Source: an uncultured Eggerthellaceae bacterium (GTDB taxonomy: Bacteria > Actinomycetota > Coriobacteriia > Coriobacteriales > Eggerthellaceae). From it: a DNA stretch of 46,679 nucleotides. This document shows, in pieces, positions 1-8,288 of the stretch. The stretch is from the NCBI GenBank assembly GCA_910588945.1, contig CAJUSF010000033.1:1-46679 (forward strand), read 5' to 3'. Within the stretch, counting starts at the first letter, position 1. Every line of letters starts with the position of its first letter. The translations under genes and the position numbers were made by a program. Under the pieces are notes generated by a model. It did not search any database. It was not told the DNA's origin and worked only from the letters and a program-made list of their open reading frames with translations.

Positions 1-19
1 TACCCCTAAAGGGGCCCTT

Positions 20-478
20 CTATCTTTTCTTGAATGGATCTTCATACTCTTTGACGCTTAGTTTATCCAGTGCGATATCGTGGGCTTCCTGCTCTCTTAT
101 ATATTTGGCAATCGTGGCTTCGTTTAGCCCGACAGTCGATACATAGTAGCCCTCTGACCAAAAGTGACGATTACCAAACTTGTATTTCAGATTGGCATGT
201 TTATCAAACATCATAAGGGCGCTTTTACCTTTCAGATACCCCATAAAACTCGACACGCTGTACTTAGGTGGAATCGCTAGCAACATGTGGACATGATCAG
301 GCATAAGGTGTCCTTCTATGATCTCAACACCTTTGTAGCTGCAAAGTTTTCTAAGTATCTCTGCTAAAGATGAACGATATTCGTTATAGATCAGCTTTCG
401 TCTGTATTTCGGTGTAAACACAATATGGTATTTGCACATCCATTTTGTATGCGACAAGCTGTATGATTTATTTGCCAA
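20..478 (-). CDS. tnpA: IS200 family transposase TnpA (Y1 HUH)
   Basis: This is a single-strand DNA transposase that cuts and rejoins the IS ends through a 5'-phosphotyrosine. From the TTG at 478 the protein has 152 residues, the usual IS200 TnpA length, and begins MANKSYSLSHTKW, as family members do. The metal-binding HUH motif is H62-V-H64 (in MPDHVHML) and the probable nucleophile is Tyr126 in KYIREQE, with Gln130 one helical turn on. The reading frame is open to a GTG at 487. The TTG is preferred because AGGTGG sits five bases before it. That ribosome site lies in one arm of an upstream inverted repeat, which would hide it, a known IS200 translational brake. The frame is intact, so the element may be active. 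Confidence 0.93.
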   Translation of the reverse strand: MANKSYSLSHTKWMCKYHIVFTPKYRRKLIYNEYRSSLAEILRKLCSYKGVEIIEGHLMPDHVHMLLAIPPKYSVSSFMGYLKGKSALMMFDKHANLKYKFGNRHFWSEGYYVSTVGLNEATIAKYIREQEAHDIALDKLSVKEYEDPFKKR

Positions 479-481
479 AAT

Positions 482-541
482 GACCACCTTTCCAAGGCTG
501 ATACGACCTGAACACTCGCATCATATCCTTTACAGGTGGTC
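482..541 (-). promoter_or_regulatory. Left-end hairpin that can sequester the tnpA ribosome-binding site
   Basis: GACCACCT (482-489) and AGGTGGTC (534-541) are perfect 8-bp complements. On the minus strand the second arm is the AGGTGG Shine-Dalgarno sequence of tnpA. Folding in mRNA would block initiation. This matches the known repression of IS200 tnpA by a 5'UTR stem-loop. It is inferred here, not demonstrated. Confidence 0.6.
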
Positions 542-569
542 TTTTGGTTTTTACAAGGGCAAAGCCTTC

Positions 570-641
570 GATGCGCACCCGCATAGCGGGTGGTTTATTT
601 CCCGCCACGCTGCGCGTGCCGGGCAGGGTCACGACCCTGAA
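570..641 (-). repeat. 72-bp multi-hairpin repeat R1, copy 1
   Basis: Copy 1 matches 22862-22933 in inverted orientation over 72 bp with one mismatch. Within it are hairpins ACCCGC-ATA-GCGGGT, a GC-rich CACGC/GCGTG stem and AGGGTC/GACCCT. It lies immediately outside the IS200 left end and 105 bp past the ddl stop. It has no credible coding capacity. It looks like a dispersed REP-type intergenic palindrome. Confidence 0.8.
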
Positions 642-678
642 TGAAAGTAATATCATCAAAATGATATTACTTTCATTC
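639..678. repeat. Perfect 18-bp inverted repeat, AT-rich hairpin
   Basis: The arms 639-656 and 661-678 are exact complements around a 4-base loop, CAAA. The hairpin overlaps the end of repeat R1 by three bases and lies about 70 bp beyond the ddl stop. There is no clear T-tract on either side, so a simple terminator role is uncertain. It could be part of a composite palindromic element. Confidence 0.8.
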
Positions 679-745
679 TTACATGATTCCTATATCATCT
701 ATTCAACATCGCACACAAACGATAATTATTAATATTATTCTCTAA

Positions 746-1696
746 CTAATCCCTGTTCAACGCATCATTTATAAGAGTTGTGCAAAGCTCAGGGAAAGGA
801 ATACCAGCTGCTTTCGCCGCATCTGGAACAAGTGATGTAGCAGTCATCCCAGGTAACAGATTCGATTCGAGAATCCACAGGCCGCCTTCTTCATCCATAA
901 GAAAATCATTACGTGATATCCCTTTACATTCAAGACACTTGTGTGCCCTGATAGCATATTCTTGCATCTCCTTCGCTTTATCTTCCGGAAGTTCAGCCGG
1001 ACAAATATGCTCAGATCCACCAGGTGCGTACTTAGAGTCGAAATCGTAAGACTCCGCGCGCGGGATGATTTGAATGATTGGTAGCGCTTCAGGGCCATCA
1101 TCGATATCTATAACCGCAACGGTGTATTCATTGCCAGCCACATATCGCTCAATTAGAACTGACTTATCAATGTTAAGCGCATCTTTTATCGCTTGCCCAA
1201 TAGCTTCTTTACCTTTTGCAATATATACCCCGATTGAACTACCTTCTGTGGCGGCTTTTACGGCACACTTTTCACCTAATTTAAGTACGATATCGTCCAA
1301 ATTGTAATCGTCGCTTAAAGAGACTGTCAGAGCCTCTGGCGTAGGTATACCCTCTTTAATGTAATAAAACTTTGCTTTCGTCTTATCTAACGCCGTTGCA
1401 CACGACCATATTCCTGATCCAGTGTAGGGAAGGCTGATAGTTTCAAGGAAACCTTGAATAGTCCCGTCTTCGCCACCTTTGCCATGTAATACAAGAAACG
1501 CAACATCATATTTACCATCAACAAGCTTCTTAAGCTGCTCATTATCAGCTGGATCGATCTGATCAACCTGATAACCTGCCTGTTCAAGCGCTTCTTTTGC
1601 TCCCTCTGCAGATTTTAGGGAAATAGGTCGTTCATTGCTTTTGCCACCCGCTAGTAGTGCAACAAGGATATTTTTCGGATCAAAGTTATCGAACAT
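746..1696 (-). CDS. ddl: D-alanine--D-alanine ligase
   Basis: This cytoplasmic ATP-grasp enzyme joins two D-alanines for the peptidoglycan stem peptide. About 316 residues from the ATG at 1696 is typical of the family. Visible motifs are LLAGGKSNERPISLKS near the N-terminus, HGKGGEDGTIQG, YTGSG, the ATP-grasp KAATEGSSIGV, and the metal/ligand segment ESNLLPGMTATSLVP, which carries the E-x-N pair. Many Ddl proteins have N-T-x-P-G-M-T at this point; here it is N-L-L-P-G-M-T. A TTG three codons upstream (1705) is also in frame, but GAAAG and GGAA fit the ATG better. The gene stands alone, divergent from rlmN. Confidence 0.92.
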   Translation of the reverse strand: MFDNFDPKNILVALLAGGKSNERPISLKSAEGAKEALEQAGYQVDQIDPADNEQLKKLVDGKYDVAFLVLHGKGGEDGTIQGFLETISLPYTGSGIWSCATALDKTKAKFYYIKEGIPTPEALTVSLSDDYNLDDIVLKLGEKCAVKAATEGSSIGVYIAKGKEAIGQAIKDALNIDKSVLIERYVAGNEYTVAVIDIDDGPEALPIIQIIPRAESYDFDSKYAPGGSEHICPAELPEDKAKEMQEYAIRAHKCLECKGISRNDFLMDEEGGLWILESNLLPGMTATSLVPDAAKAAGIPFPELCTTLINDALNRD

Positions 1697-1825
1697 TTGT
1701 TCCAACTTTCAACGACTTCTTGCATTGTTGCGCTTATCTTACCTGATATTATGGATGATGTACTTATGATTTTGAGTATCTATGATGTTGTATAAGTTAT
1801 TTCATTCGATATAAGGCGGTTGCTT

Positions 1826-2935
1826 ATGACGCGCGATATTAAGACGCTTTCTGAAAGCGAGCTTTCTGAGATATTTCAAGAACTTGGAGAACCGAAGTAC
1901 AGGGCGAAGCAGTTGTATGAATGGCTTCATAATCGGAATGCCTCAACATATGATGAAATGACGAACTTACCCAAATCGTTACGCGAGAAGCTATCTCAAG
2001 AATGGCCATTGAGTGGGATCTGTATCTATGACAAGCGAGTGTCGACCGACGGAACGCGGAAGTATATTTTTGAGCTCGATGATGGTGTCTTGGTTGAAGC
2101 GGTCGGTATTCCTGCAATACGAGACACTTCTGATACATATACGGATGAAAGCGCTGGTGATAACTTAGCTGGTTTCGCTGAGAGATTAACAGTTTGCTTT
2201 TCTACACAGGCTGGATGCCAAATGAGATGCGCTTTTTGCGCCACAGGTAAAGCTGGGTTCACTAGGAATCTTACATCTTCGGAAATTGTTGATCAGATCA
2301 CTGCGGTGAAAGAAGACTTTGCTAAGGATGCTAGTGAATCTAATGAATTGCGTGTAAATAATGTTGTAGCGATGGGGCAAGGCGAGCCCTTCTTAAATTA
2401 CGAAGAACTTATTGAAGCTCTTCGTAGGATTAATAACGATCCTGTATTAGGTATAGGCGCGCGTCGTATTACCGTCTCGACTTGTGGGATTATTGATGGA
2501 GTCTATCGTTTCGCTGATGAACCTGAACAGTATCGATTAGCTATCTCACTTCACTCTGCTGATCAAGAGACGCGTAATCAAATTATGCCAGCACTTGCTA
2601 ACCAGCCTTTAAAGCGATTGAAAGAAGCGTTACTTGATTACAATCTGCAGCGCAATAGGCGTATTACACTTGAATATATGATGATTGATGGTGTGAATGA
2701 TGGTCAAGAGGATCTCTCGAAGCTGATTAAGTTCTGTGAGGGACTTATATGTCATGTAAATCTAATACCTATGAATTCAGTTGATGGAACTAGTTATAAA
2801 TCTTCAACTGACCGTCATATTCATAACTGGGAGAATAGTTTAAAGGATGCTGGTATACCTGTGAGCATACGATACTCTAAAGGATCAGATATCGCTGGCG
2901 CCTGTGGGCAGCTTGTAAATTCAATTTCTGATTAA
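1826..2935 (+). CDS. rlmN: 23S rRNA (adenine2503-C2)-/tRNA methyltransferase RlmN
   Basis: RlmN is a radical SAM enzyme that methylates C2 of A2503 in 23S rRNA (and A37 in some tRNAs) through a methyl-cysteine intermediate. The cluster motif C-x3-C-x2-C is seen in GCQMRCAFCATGKAGF. The preceding RLTVC cysteine and the C-terminal AGACGQL cysteine match the two catalytic cysteines. About 369 residues is standard. The ATG at 1826 is chosen because AAGGCGG lies six bases before it; a TTG at 1820 would abut that site. The gene is divergent from ddl and convergent with parB, with a shared terminator. It is transcribed toward the predicted origin, so it is head-on to replication. Confidence 0.95.
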   Translation: MTRDIKTLSESELSEIFQELGEPKYRAKQLYEWLHNRNASTYDEMTNLPKSLREKLSQEWPLSGICIYDKRVSTDGTRKYIFELDDGVLVEAVGIPAIRDTSDTYTDESAGDNLAGFAERLTVCFSTQAGCQMRCAFCATGKAGFTRNLTSSEIVDQITAVKEDFAKDASESNELRVNNVVAMGQGEPFLNYEELIEALRRINNDPVLGIGARRITVSTCGIIDGVYRFADEPEQYRLAISLHSADQETRNQIMPALANQPLKRLKEALLDYNLQRNRRITLEYMMIDGVNDGQEDLSKLIKFCEGLICHVNLIPMNSVDGTSYKSSTDRHIHNWENSLKDAGIPVSIRYSKGSDIAGACGQLVNSISD

Positions 2936-2950
2936 TAGTTACTAAATAAT

Positions 2951-2980
2951 AAAAGGCAGTGTATTCACTGCCTTTTATTT
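2951..2980. terminator. Bidirectional terminator between rlmN and parB
   Basis: AAAAGGCAGTG (2951-2961) and CACTGCCTTTT (2966-2976) pair perfectly around TATT, with T-rich flanks on both strands. It sits between convergent genes and can serve both. Confidence 0.9.
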
Positions 2981-2997
2981 ATCTATAAAGAGGTAGT

Positions 2998-4143
2998 TTA
3001 TTCCTCTTCTCCAACCATCGCTTCAAAGATTCTTTCGAGATCAGCTTCATCTTTAAACTCAATCTCAATTTTGTTCTTACCCTTTGAAGATTTTACTCTC
3101 ACATTTGTATCTAGGATTTCCTTTAAGGATTTTGCGACGGACTTATAAACCGCAGGTGTAGGATCTTTCTTCCCTGCTTTGGTTGGTTTATTTGAAAGAA
3201 GCCTTGCGATAGATTCTGCATCACGCACTGAAAGTTTATTATCAATAATCTTATTAGTTAATGTTTCTCTGCCTTCTTTTGAATTCACAGAGAGAATTGC
3301 ACGAGCATGACCTGCAGAAATCTTATCCTCAAAGAGAAGTTGTTGAGCCTCTTCAGGAAGCTCGAGAAGTCTTAATGCATTTGCAATAGTTGAACGCCCT
3401 TTTGACATTGCTTGTGCGACATCTGCTTGAGTCATCCTACGACGATCCATCAACCGCTTATAGCCGTATGCTTCTTCAATAGGATTAAGATCAGAACGCT
3501 GAAGGTTTTCTATAAGCGCTAATTCGAGTGCCTTATCATCATCAACATCTTTAACTCTGATAGGAACTTCTTTAAGTCCTGCAAGTTTACTTGCTTGCCA
3601 TCTTCTTTCGCCAGCAATGATTTGGTATTTATCATCATCTGTTTTTCTTACAAGGATAGGTTGGATTAAACCGTCACGCTTAATTGAGGCAGAAAGCTCA
3701 TTTAACTCATCCTGATTAAAGTTTGTACGCGGCTGATCAGGATTTGGTTCAATCAGATTAATATCAATCTCATTTGAAGGAGGTAGGGGAATTTGCTCTT
3801 CAATTTTCTCCTCAACTACCTCTTCAACCTTCTTCTTAGGAGTGGTTTCCTCTTTTGTCTCTGAAATATTAGTTGTTGAATAATTATATGTTTCACGTGA
3901 AACATTCGGAGTGTTTATAGGACCAGTTTTAGATGCACTATTTGTTGAGCTTGCTGCTTTTGGTCTTAAATTTCCAGTTTGAGAAGATAAATTGATTTCT
4001 CCTGTAGCGTAGAGATTTTCATTTTCATCATAAAGAACACGCTCTCTGTTGGTTGTGCGCTGCGCTGGAGTTCCTCCATCATTTGCGCTTCCCATCAAAG
4101 AACTGAGACCTCTGCCTAAACCTCCACGTGTATTTCTAGCCAC
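2998..4143 (-). CDS. parB: Chromosome partitioning protein ParB (Spo0J)
   Basis: ParB is a CTP-dependent clamp that loads at parS near the origin, spreads, and recruits SMC and ParA. The 381-residue protein starts at GTG 4143, overlapping the parA stop by eight bases (GTGGCTAG), so the pair is translationally coupled. Residues 1-20 carry the ParA-activating stretch RGGLGRGLSSLMG. Residues about 30-120 are a low-complexity linker rich in Ser, Thr, Asn and Glu. The ParB/Srx domain contains the GERRWQASK box, and the helix-turn-helix region TQADVAQAMSKGRSTIANALR follows. A dimerisation domain closes the protein. A perfect parS lies inside the linker-coding part. Confidence 0.95.
   Translation of the reverse strand: MARNTRGGLGRGLSSLMGSANDGGTPAQRTTNRERVLYDENENLYATGEINLSSQTGNLRPKAASSTNSASKTGPINTPNVSRETYNYSTTNISETKEETTPKKKVEEVVEEKIEEQIPLPPSNEIDINLIEPNPDQPRTNFNQDELNELSASIKRDGLIQPILVRKTDDDKYQIIAGERRWQASKLAGLKEVPIRVKDVDDDKALELALIENLQRSDLNPIEEAYGYKRLMDRRRMTQADVAQAMSKGRSTIANALRLLELPEEAQQLLFEDKISAGHARAILSVNSKEGRETLTNKIIDNKLSVRDAESIARLLSNKPTKAGKKDPTPAVYKSVAKSLKEILDTNVRVKSSKGKNKIEIEFKDEADLERIFEAMVGEEE
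3889..3904. promoter_or_regulatory. parS site inside parB
   Basis: TGTTTCACGTGAAACA is a perfect 16-bp palindrome identical to the canonical bacterial parS. It lies in the low-complexity linker-coding region of parB. Confidence 0.95.
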
Positions 4144-5026
4144 GATTAATCACTTCCTTAGCAAGTTCCATATAAGCAATAGCGCCTTTTCCTCGCGGAT
4201 CATACTCTGTAATCGGTTGACCAAAGCTTGGAGCTTCTGAAAGCTTTACATTGCGAGGAATGAATGAGTTGAATACCAGCTTTCCAAAATAGTTTTTAAC
4301 TTCATCCGCTACTTGCTTAGATAGAGTCGTGTTGTTATACATAGTTAAAAGAACGCCATAAATATCCAATGTTGGATTTAGGCGAGATTTGACTCGTTTC
4401 ATTGATTCAAGAAGTTTTGTCACACCTTCCAACGCATAAAACTCGCATTGGATAGGAATCAGTAACTTATCAGCTGCAACTAGTGCATTGATTGTAAGGA
4501 GTCCAAGTGAAGGTGGGCAATCAATCAACACATAATCATATTTACCACGAATAGGACCAAGAGAATCCTTTAAACGATTCTCACGCGACATTTCCGAAAC
4601 CAGTTCAACTTCTGCACCGGCAAGGTTTATAGTTGCTGGAACAATATCTACATCCGGGCAGATATCAGGAATTATTACATTCTCAATAGGGATATCAGAA
4701 AGTAATACATCATAGACACAATAATTAACTAATGACTTCTCTATTCCAAGTCCACTCGAGGAATTACCTTGAGGATCTAAATCAACAAGAAGCACTTGCT
4801 TACCCAGCTCACCTAAAGAGGCAGCAAGATTAATGGCAGTTGTTGATTTTCCAACACCACCTTTTTGGTTAATGATTGCAATGATTTTTGTTTGACCAAT
4901 TACATGTTTAACTGGCTTTTTGTCTTTATAAGACTTAATTTGCCGCCTTTGTGAGACATCTTCAACAGGAGGATTAACATCCCGTAAGATAACCTCAGCA
5001 TTCTCAGCATCGAATTCATCCACCAT
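4136..5026 (-). CDS. parA: Chromosome partitioning ATPase ParA (Soj)
   Basis: ParA is a deviant Walker ATPase that binds nucleoid DNA as an ATP dimer and is released by ParB, moving origins apart; Soj proteins also act on DnaA. The 296-residue protein has an unusual N-terminal tail of about 45 acidic and basic residues before the P-loop QKGGVGKSTTAINLA. The second conserved segment is LLVDLDPQGNSSSGLG, and VLIDCPPSLGLLT carries the Walker B-like region. The start is ATG 5026 with GGAG nine bases upstream. It is operonic with parB. The upstream desert carries three parS sites, so ParB could also affect the promoter. Confidence 0.95.
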   Translation of the reverse strand: MVDEFDAENAEVILRDVNPPVEDVSQRRQIKSYKDKKPVKHVIGQTKIIAIINQKGGVGKSTTAINLAASLGELGKQVLLVDLDPQGNSSSGLGIEKSLVNYCVYDVLLSDIPIENVIIPDICPDVDIVPATINLAGAEVELVSEMSRENRLKDSLGPIRGKYDYVLIDCPPSLGLLTINALVAADKLLIPIQCEFYALEGVTKLLESMKRVKSRLNPTLDIYGVLLTMYNNTTLSKQVADEVKNYFGKLVFNSFIPRNVKLSEAPSFGQPITEYDPRGKGAIAYMELAKEVINRG

Positions 5027-5167
5027 ACTACGTTTCTCCTATCTTTAATGGATGCTTGCACTCATTATAATGCCTTTATTCTTCTACACAAGATTCAAAT
5101 CCACTTGGTGAACTATAACAGTAATAATGTTTTGGTATATCGAATATAGATAAGAGAAATAAATGAA

Positions 5168-5183
5168 TGTTTCACGTGAAACA
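5168..5183. promoter_or_regulatory. parS site in the parA-rsmG intergenic region
   Basis: Perfect TGTTTCACGTGAAACA, 142 bp upstream of the parA start. Confidence 0.95.
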
Positions 5184-5407
5184 TAAATCTAATTATAGAG
5201 GTAATTAGATTCTATATTATGAACATTGAATTCACTTTAGTTAAAACAGTATAAAACAATCTGTCATGCAAATGAATCTATATTAAGTAATAATACGAGA
5301 TCTTATATATCTGATTACAATTACTATTAAGTTAATTATATATATCAATCTTAACTTAGCGATAAATTGTAGACTTTCCACTTTGAAGTAAATAGGAAAA
5401 TATACAA

Positions 5408-5423
5408 TGTTTCACGTGAAACA
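5408..5423. promoter_or_regulatory. parS site in the parA-rsmG intergenic region
   Basis: Perfect TGTTTCACGTGAAACA, 240 bp from the preceding copy. Confidence 0.95.
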
Positions 5424-5956
5424 TTACATAAATGCCTCCTGAGTAAACTAGTTAAACCTAATTCGATTAGATGAATGTAGATTTAGCCAACTTATAGATC
5501 AAACCACTATATTAACCAATACTAAATTATAGTATTTACCTAGTTAGAAATTTCGAAAATTTGAATTGTAATACATATTATTCTGCACTTAATATACTAG
5601 TTGGAATATATTAAGTGGGTACAAAACTACTCTTTATGTAAACCACTATGTTAAAACGCTTTATATGAGCCATTGTAAGGCATGATATTAATCAATTAGG
5701 TACTTATATACCCTATTTAAACATTCTATTTATAAAGGTTATATACATTTACCTTTATAAATAGATCATCTTAATTACTAAGATAGATTTCTATCAAGAA
5801 TATTGGTTTTGGAATTAGAAATATAATTCAACATGCAATAAAAAGCGAGATCTAAATAGCAGCTTAAAATGCTTAAGTAACAACTGATAAAAAATACAGA
5901 TAAGAATTAACTTAATGAATAGAACTACTGGTTAAGTAATAGAAAAATATAAACAT

Positions 5957-5972
5957 TGTTTCACGTGAAACA
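5957..5972. promoter_or_regulatory. parS site upstream of rsmG
   Basis: Perfect TGTTTCACGTGAAACA, 122 bp before the rsmG start, so ParB bound here could influence rsmG transcription. Confidence 0.95.
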
Positions 5973-6094
5973 ATATGATCTAAATCTATATTAGATAATC
6001 TCTTATTGATATCCACTTCGTTTACTCTAAATGAAATGATAGGATAAAAAGCATATATAGAAATGAAGCCATCAACAGGATATAAGGTAAAGCC

Positions 6095-6793
6095 ATGACT
6101 GTAGTAGATATAACTGAAGAACAAATGAATACAATTCAAGAGTATTTAAAAGGAATTCTCGAGATTAATAAAACAGTAAATTTAACTCGGATAACAGATC
6201 AAAAGGAAGCTGAATTACTTCATATAGAAGATTCAATTAGTGCCCTTCCTGAAATAAATGAAGCTCCAGAAGGTTTATATGGTGATCTTGGAACTGGAGG
6301 AGGATTTCCAGGAGTTCCACTCGGCATCATAACCGGAAGACAAACTATCCTAGTTGACTCGGTAAAAAAGAAATTAAACGCTATAGAATGTGTATTACAA
6401 GATTTATCTATACAAGATATTGTGGTTAATGCAAGTAGAATAGAGGATTTAGCAAATGAGATGCCTAAAAAATTCTCAGTCCTAACAGCAAGAGCTCTAT
6501 CTTCTTTAAGCTCATTACTGGAGTTAGCATGCCCACTTCTTAGAATGAATGGTCAATTAATCTGTCTAAAATCTCATGTATCGGATGAAGAACTCAATTT
6601 AGCTCAATCTTTAGAAAAGAAATTAGGGATGAAGCTTATAAAGCAGCGTAGTTTTTACTTAAGTGATGGTGAAACCTATAGAGAGGTCTTGGTATTTGAA
6701 AAAGTTGCAAAACCTAAGATCAAGCTGCCGCGTCGAGTCGGGATGGCTCAAAAGAAGCCACTTAGTGAAAATAATTCCACGAATAAAAAATGA
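6095..6793 (+). CDS. rsmG: 16S rRNA (guanine527-N7)-methyltransferase RsmG (GidB)
   Basis: RsmG is a SAM-dependent Rossmann methyltransferase that forms m7G527 in 16S rRNA; its loss gives low-level streptomycin resistance in several bacteria. The 232-residue protein has the SAM-binding motif DLGTGGGFPGVPLGI and the conserved NLTRI near the N-terminus. The C-terminus is basic (KLPRRVGMAQKKPLS), as is common in this family. The ATG at 6095 has AAGG about nine bases upstream. In most bacteria rsmG is co-directional with rnpA-yidC-jag-parAB. Here it runs opposite to all of them and head-on to the predicted fork, so the gene has apparently been inverted. Confidence 0.95.
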   Translation: MTVVDITEEQMNTIQEYLKGILEINKTVNLTRITDQKEAELLHIEDSISALPEINEAPEGLYGDLGTGGGFPGVPLGIITGRQTILVDSVKKKLNAIECVLQDLSIQDIVVNASRIEDLANEMPKKFSVLTARALSSLSSLLELACPLLRMNGQLICLKSHVSDEELNLAQSLEKKLGMKLIKQRSFYLSDGETYREVLVFEKVAKPKIKLPRRVGMAQKKPLSENNSTNKK

Positions 6794-6815
6794 GGTAGGA
6801 AATAATTCCTACCTC
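6792..6815. terminator. Hairpin between convergent rsmG and khpB
   Basis: GAGGTAGGAA (6792-6801) and TTCCTACCTC (6806-6815) pair perfectly. The hairpin overlaps the rsmG stop and is followed by only a weak T-rich stretch. It is probably a terminator. Confidence 0.65.
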
Positions 6816-6854
6816 TAAGTTATTAATCAACTAAGAAATTAAAATCGGATACTA

Positions 6855-7424
6855 TTACACCGGGAAAACAACGATATGACGTGCAGTACCTTCGCCTTCT
6901 GATTCTGTATCAACCCGACTATCATTCTTAAGCGCAATATGAACAATACGACGCTCATATGGTGTCATTGGACGCAAGCTGATGTTTTTACCTTGAGAAA
7001 CAGCGCGATTTGCAGCGGAACGTGCAATAGATTCAAGCTTTTGACGCTGACGGCTCTTATATCCCTCTACATCAATCACAACCGGATAACGATATCCGAT
7101 CTCGCGAACAGTGATCGAAGAAACTAAGAACTGCAGTGCCTCAAGTGTTTTACCATGACGTCCGATCAAAACTGCAAGATCATCACCTGTAATATCAAGT
7201 ATCAGTTCGCCTTCATCACCTTCATACTCATCAATCGTAATCTCGCCGACATCAAAGTGAGAAAGGATATCCTGCAAAAGATTAATCGCAACGTCGGCAA
7301 TATGATCTAAATCTGCATCAGAAACTTCATTCTCTTCAGTTTCCTCAACACTCTGAGAGTTATCCTCAATGACATCCTCGGTTATCTCTTCATCAGTGAT
7401 AACTTCAGTCGCTTCATCAACCAT
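6855..7424 (-). CDS. khpB: KH/R3H RNA-binding protein KhpB (Jag/EloR)
   Basis: KhpB binds RNA and, with KhpA, influences cell elongation and division in Gram-positive bacteria. The 189-residue protein has an acidic N-terminal region of about 60 residues and no obvious Jag_N domain. A KH domain with GRHGKTLEALQFLVS follows, then an R3H domain near the C-terminus (SLRPMTPYERRIVHIAL). The start has GGAGG at good spacing. It lies downstream of yidC in the rpmH-rnpA-yidD-yidC cluster, its usual place. Confidence 0.9.
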   Translation of the reverse strand: MVDEATEVITDEEITEDVIEDNSQSVEETEENEVSDADLDHIADVAINLLQDILSHFDVGEITIDEYEGDEGELILDITGDDLAVLIGRHGKTLEALQFLVSSITVREIGYRYPVVIDVEGYKSRQRQKLESIARSAANRAVSQGKNISLRPMTPYERRIVHIALKNDSRVDTESEGEGTARHIVVFPV

Positions 7425-7480
7425 TGTAGACCTCCACTACAACCACTATTTTTACACAAAATAGTGAACTAAAGAATAAA

Positions 7481-8257
7481 CTAACGGCTCTTTTTCGGAC
7501 GCTTTTTCTTTGGCTTGCGTACAACATTAACGCTAACCTCTTGAGCAACAAGCTCTTTTTCGGCCTCTTGCTCACGATCCTTTTTACGGCAACGATAAAG
7601 GGTGAATTGATTCTGACCGATACCGATCAATGACGACACACCCCAGAAAAGCAATACTCCAGCAGGGGATCCCCATGAGATCCACAACATAAACACCGTC
7701 ATAATGATACCCATAATGAGTGTTTGATTACGCTGTTGTGAATTACCATTCTTCATCTGCTGGAGAACCATTGGTAAGAAAGTGGCGCCAGCAAAAACAA
7801 GCATCAAGATGAGATACGGAATAAATGCGCCGATCCCTTGACCGAGAGCACCAGATGGAGTCTCGACCAGATTTGGAACTAGGTTATAAAACGTAAAATT
7901 ATGGACTTCCTCTCGATCACCCATCTCGCGAAGTACTTGGAATAGCGCCATAAAGATTGGAAGCTGAAGAAGCATCGGGAGACAACCAGCAAGTGGGTTA
8001 AATTTCGCTTCCGCATAAAGCTTCTGCGTTTCTTCTCCCATTCGAACACGATCGTCAGAATATTTCTGCTGAATCTCAGCGATCTTCGGCTGGATCTTCT
8101 GCATTTGGAAATTCGACTTCGCCTGCTTATGCATCAGCGGAGCAACGATAATACGGAAAATGATCGTTACGATAATAATCGCAAGACCCCAGTCGTTGCA
8201 AAAGTTATAAAAGAACTGGATAACGCTGAAGATCCAATCCTTAAAAATATCCCACAT
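7481..8257 (-). CDS. yidC: Membrane protein insertase YidC/Oxa1
   Basis: YidC inserts membrane proteins alone or with SecYEG. The 258-residue protein is the short Gram-positive type without the large periplasmic domain. Hydrophobic segments lie near residues 8-45, about 95-115, about 140-165 and about 180-230. The signature FNPLAGCLPMLLQLPIFMALFQVL follows a cytoplasmic coiled hairpin (MQKIQPKIAEIQQKYSD). The C-terminus is strongly basic (KPKKKRPKKSR), suited to ribosome contact. It has no obvious lipobox. It sits between yidD and khpB. Confidence 0.95.
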   Translation of the reverse strand: MWDIFKDWIFSVIQFFYNFCNDWGLAIIIVTIIFRIIVAPLMHKQAKSNFQMQKIQPKIAEIQQKYSDDRVRMGEETQKLYAEAKFNPLAGCLPMLLQLPIFMALFQVLREMGDREEVHNFTFYNLVPNLVETPSGALGQGIGAFIPYLILMLVFAGATFLPMVLQQMKNGNSQQRNQTLIMGIIMTVFMLWISWGSPAGVLLFWGVSSLIGIGQNQFTLYRCRKKDREQEAEKELVAQEVSVNVVRKPKKKRPKKSR

Positions 8258-8288
8258 TCCTTAAATTCCCTTCCGTCATACGGCTTTC

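Larger units (their letters stand above)
2..541 (-). mobile_element. IS200-type insertion sequence (outer ends approximate)
   Basis: The element carries a single Y1 transposase gene (20-478) and no TnpB. Just after the gene's stop lies a CCCC/GGGG hairpin with a 4-nt loop (3-14), placed as expected for the right-end structure of IS200. Upstream of the gene an 8-bp inverted repeat (482-489 with 534-541) fits the left-end structure. IS200 elements carry no terminal inverted repeats and make no target duplication, so the exact ends cannot be fixed here. The outer left end probably lies before base 570, where a repeat present elsewhere in the window begins. The right end may be cut by the window start. 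Confidence 0.75.
5027..6094. other. AT-rich gene desert with a parS cluster between parA and rsmG
   Basis: About 1.07 kb contains no credible gene on either strand. It is visibly much richer in A and T than the neighbouring genes. Three perfect parS sites lie at 5168, 5408 and 5957. The promoters of the divergent parA and rsmG genes must lie here, but no confident -35/-10 pair stood out. It is probably a centromere-like ParB loading zone. Confidence 0.8.
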
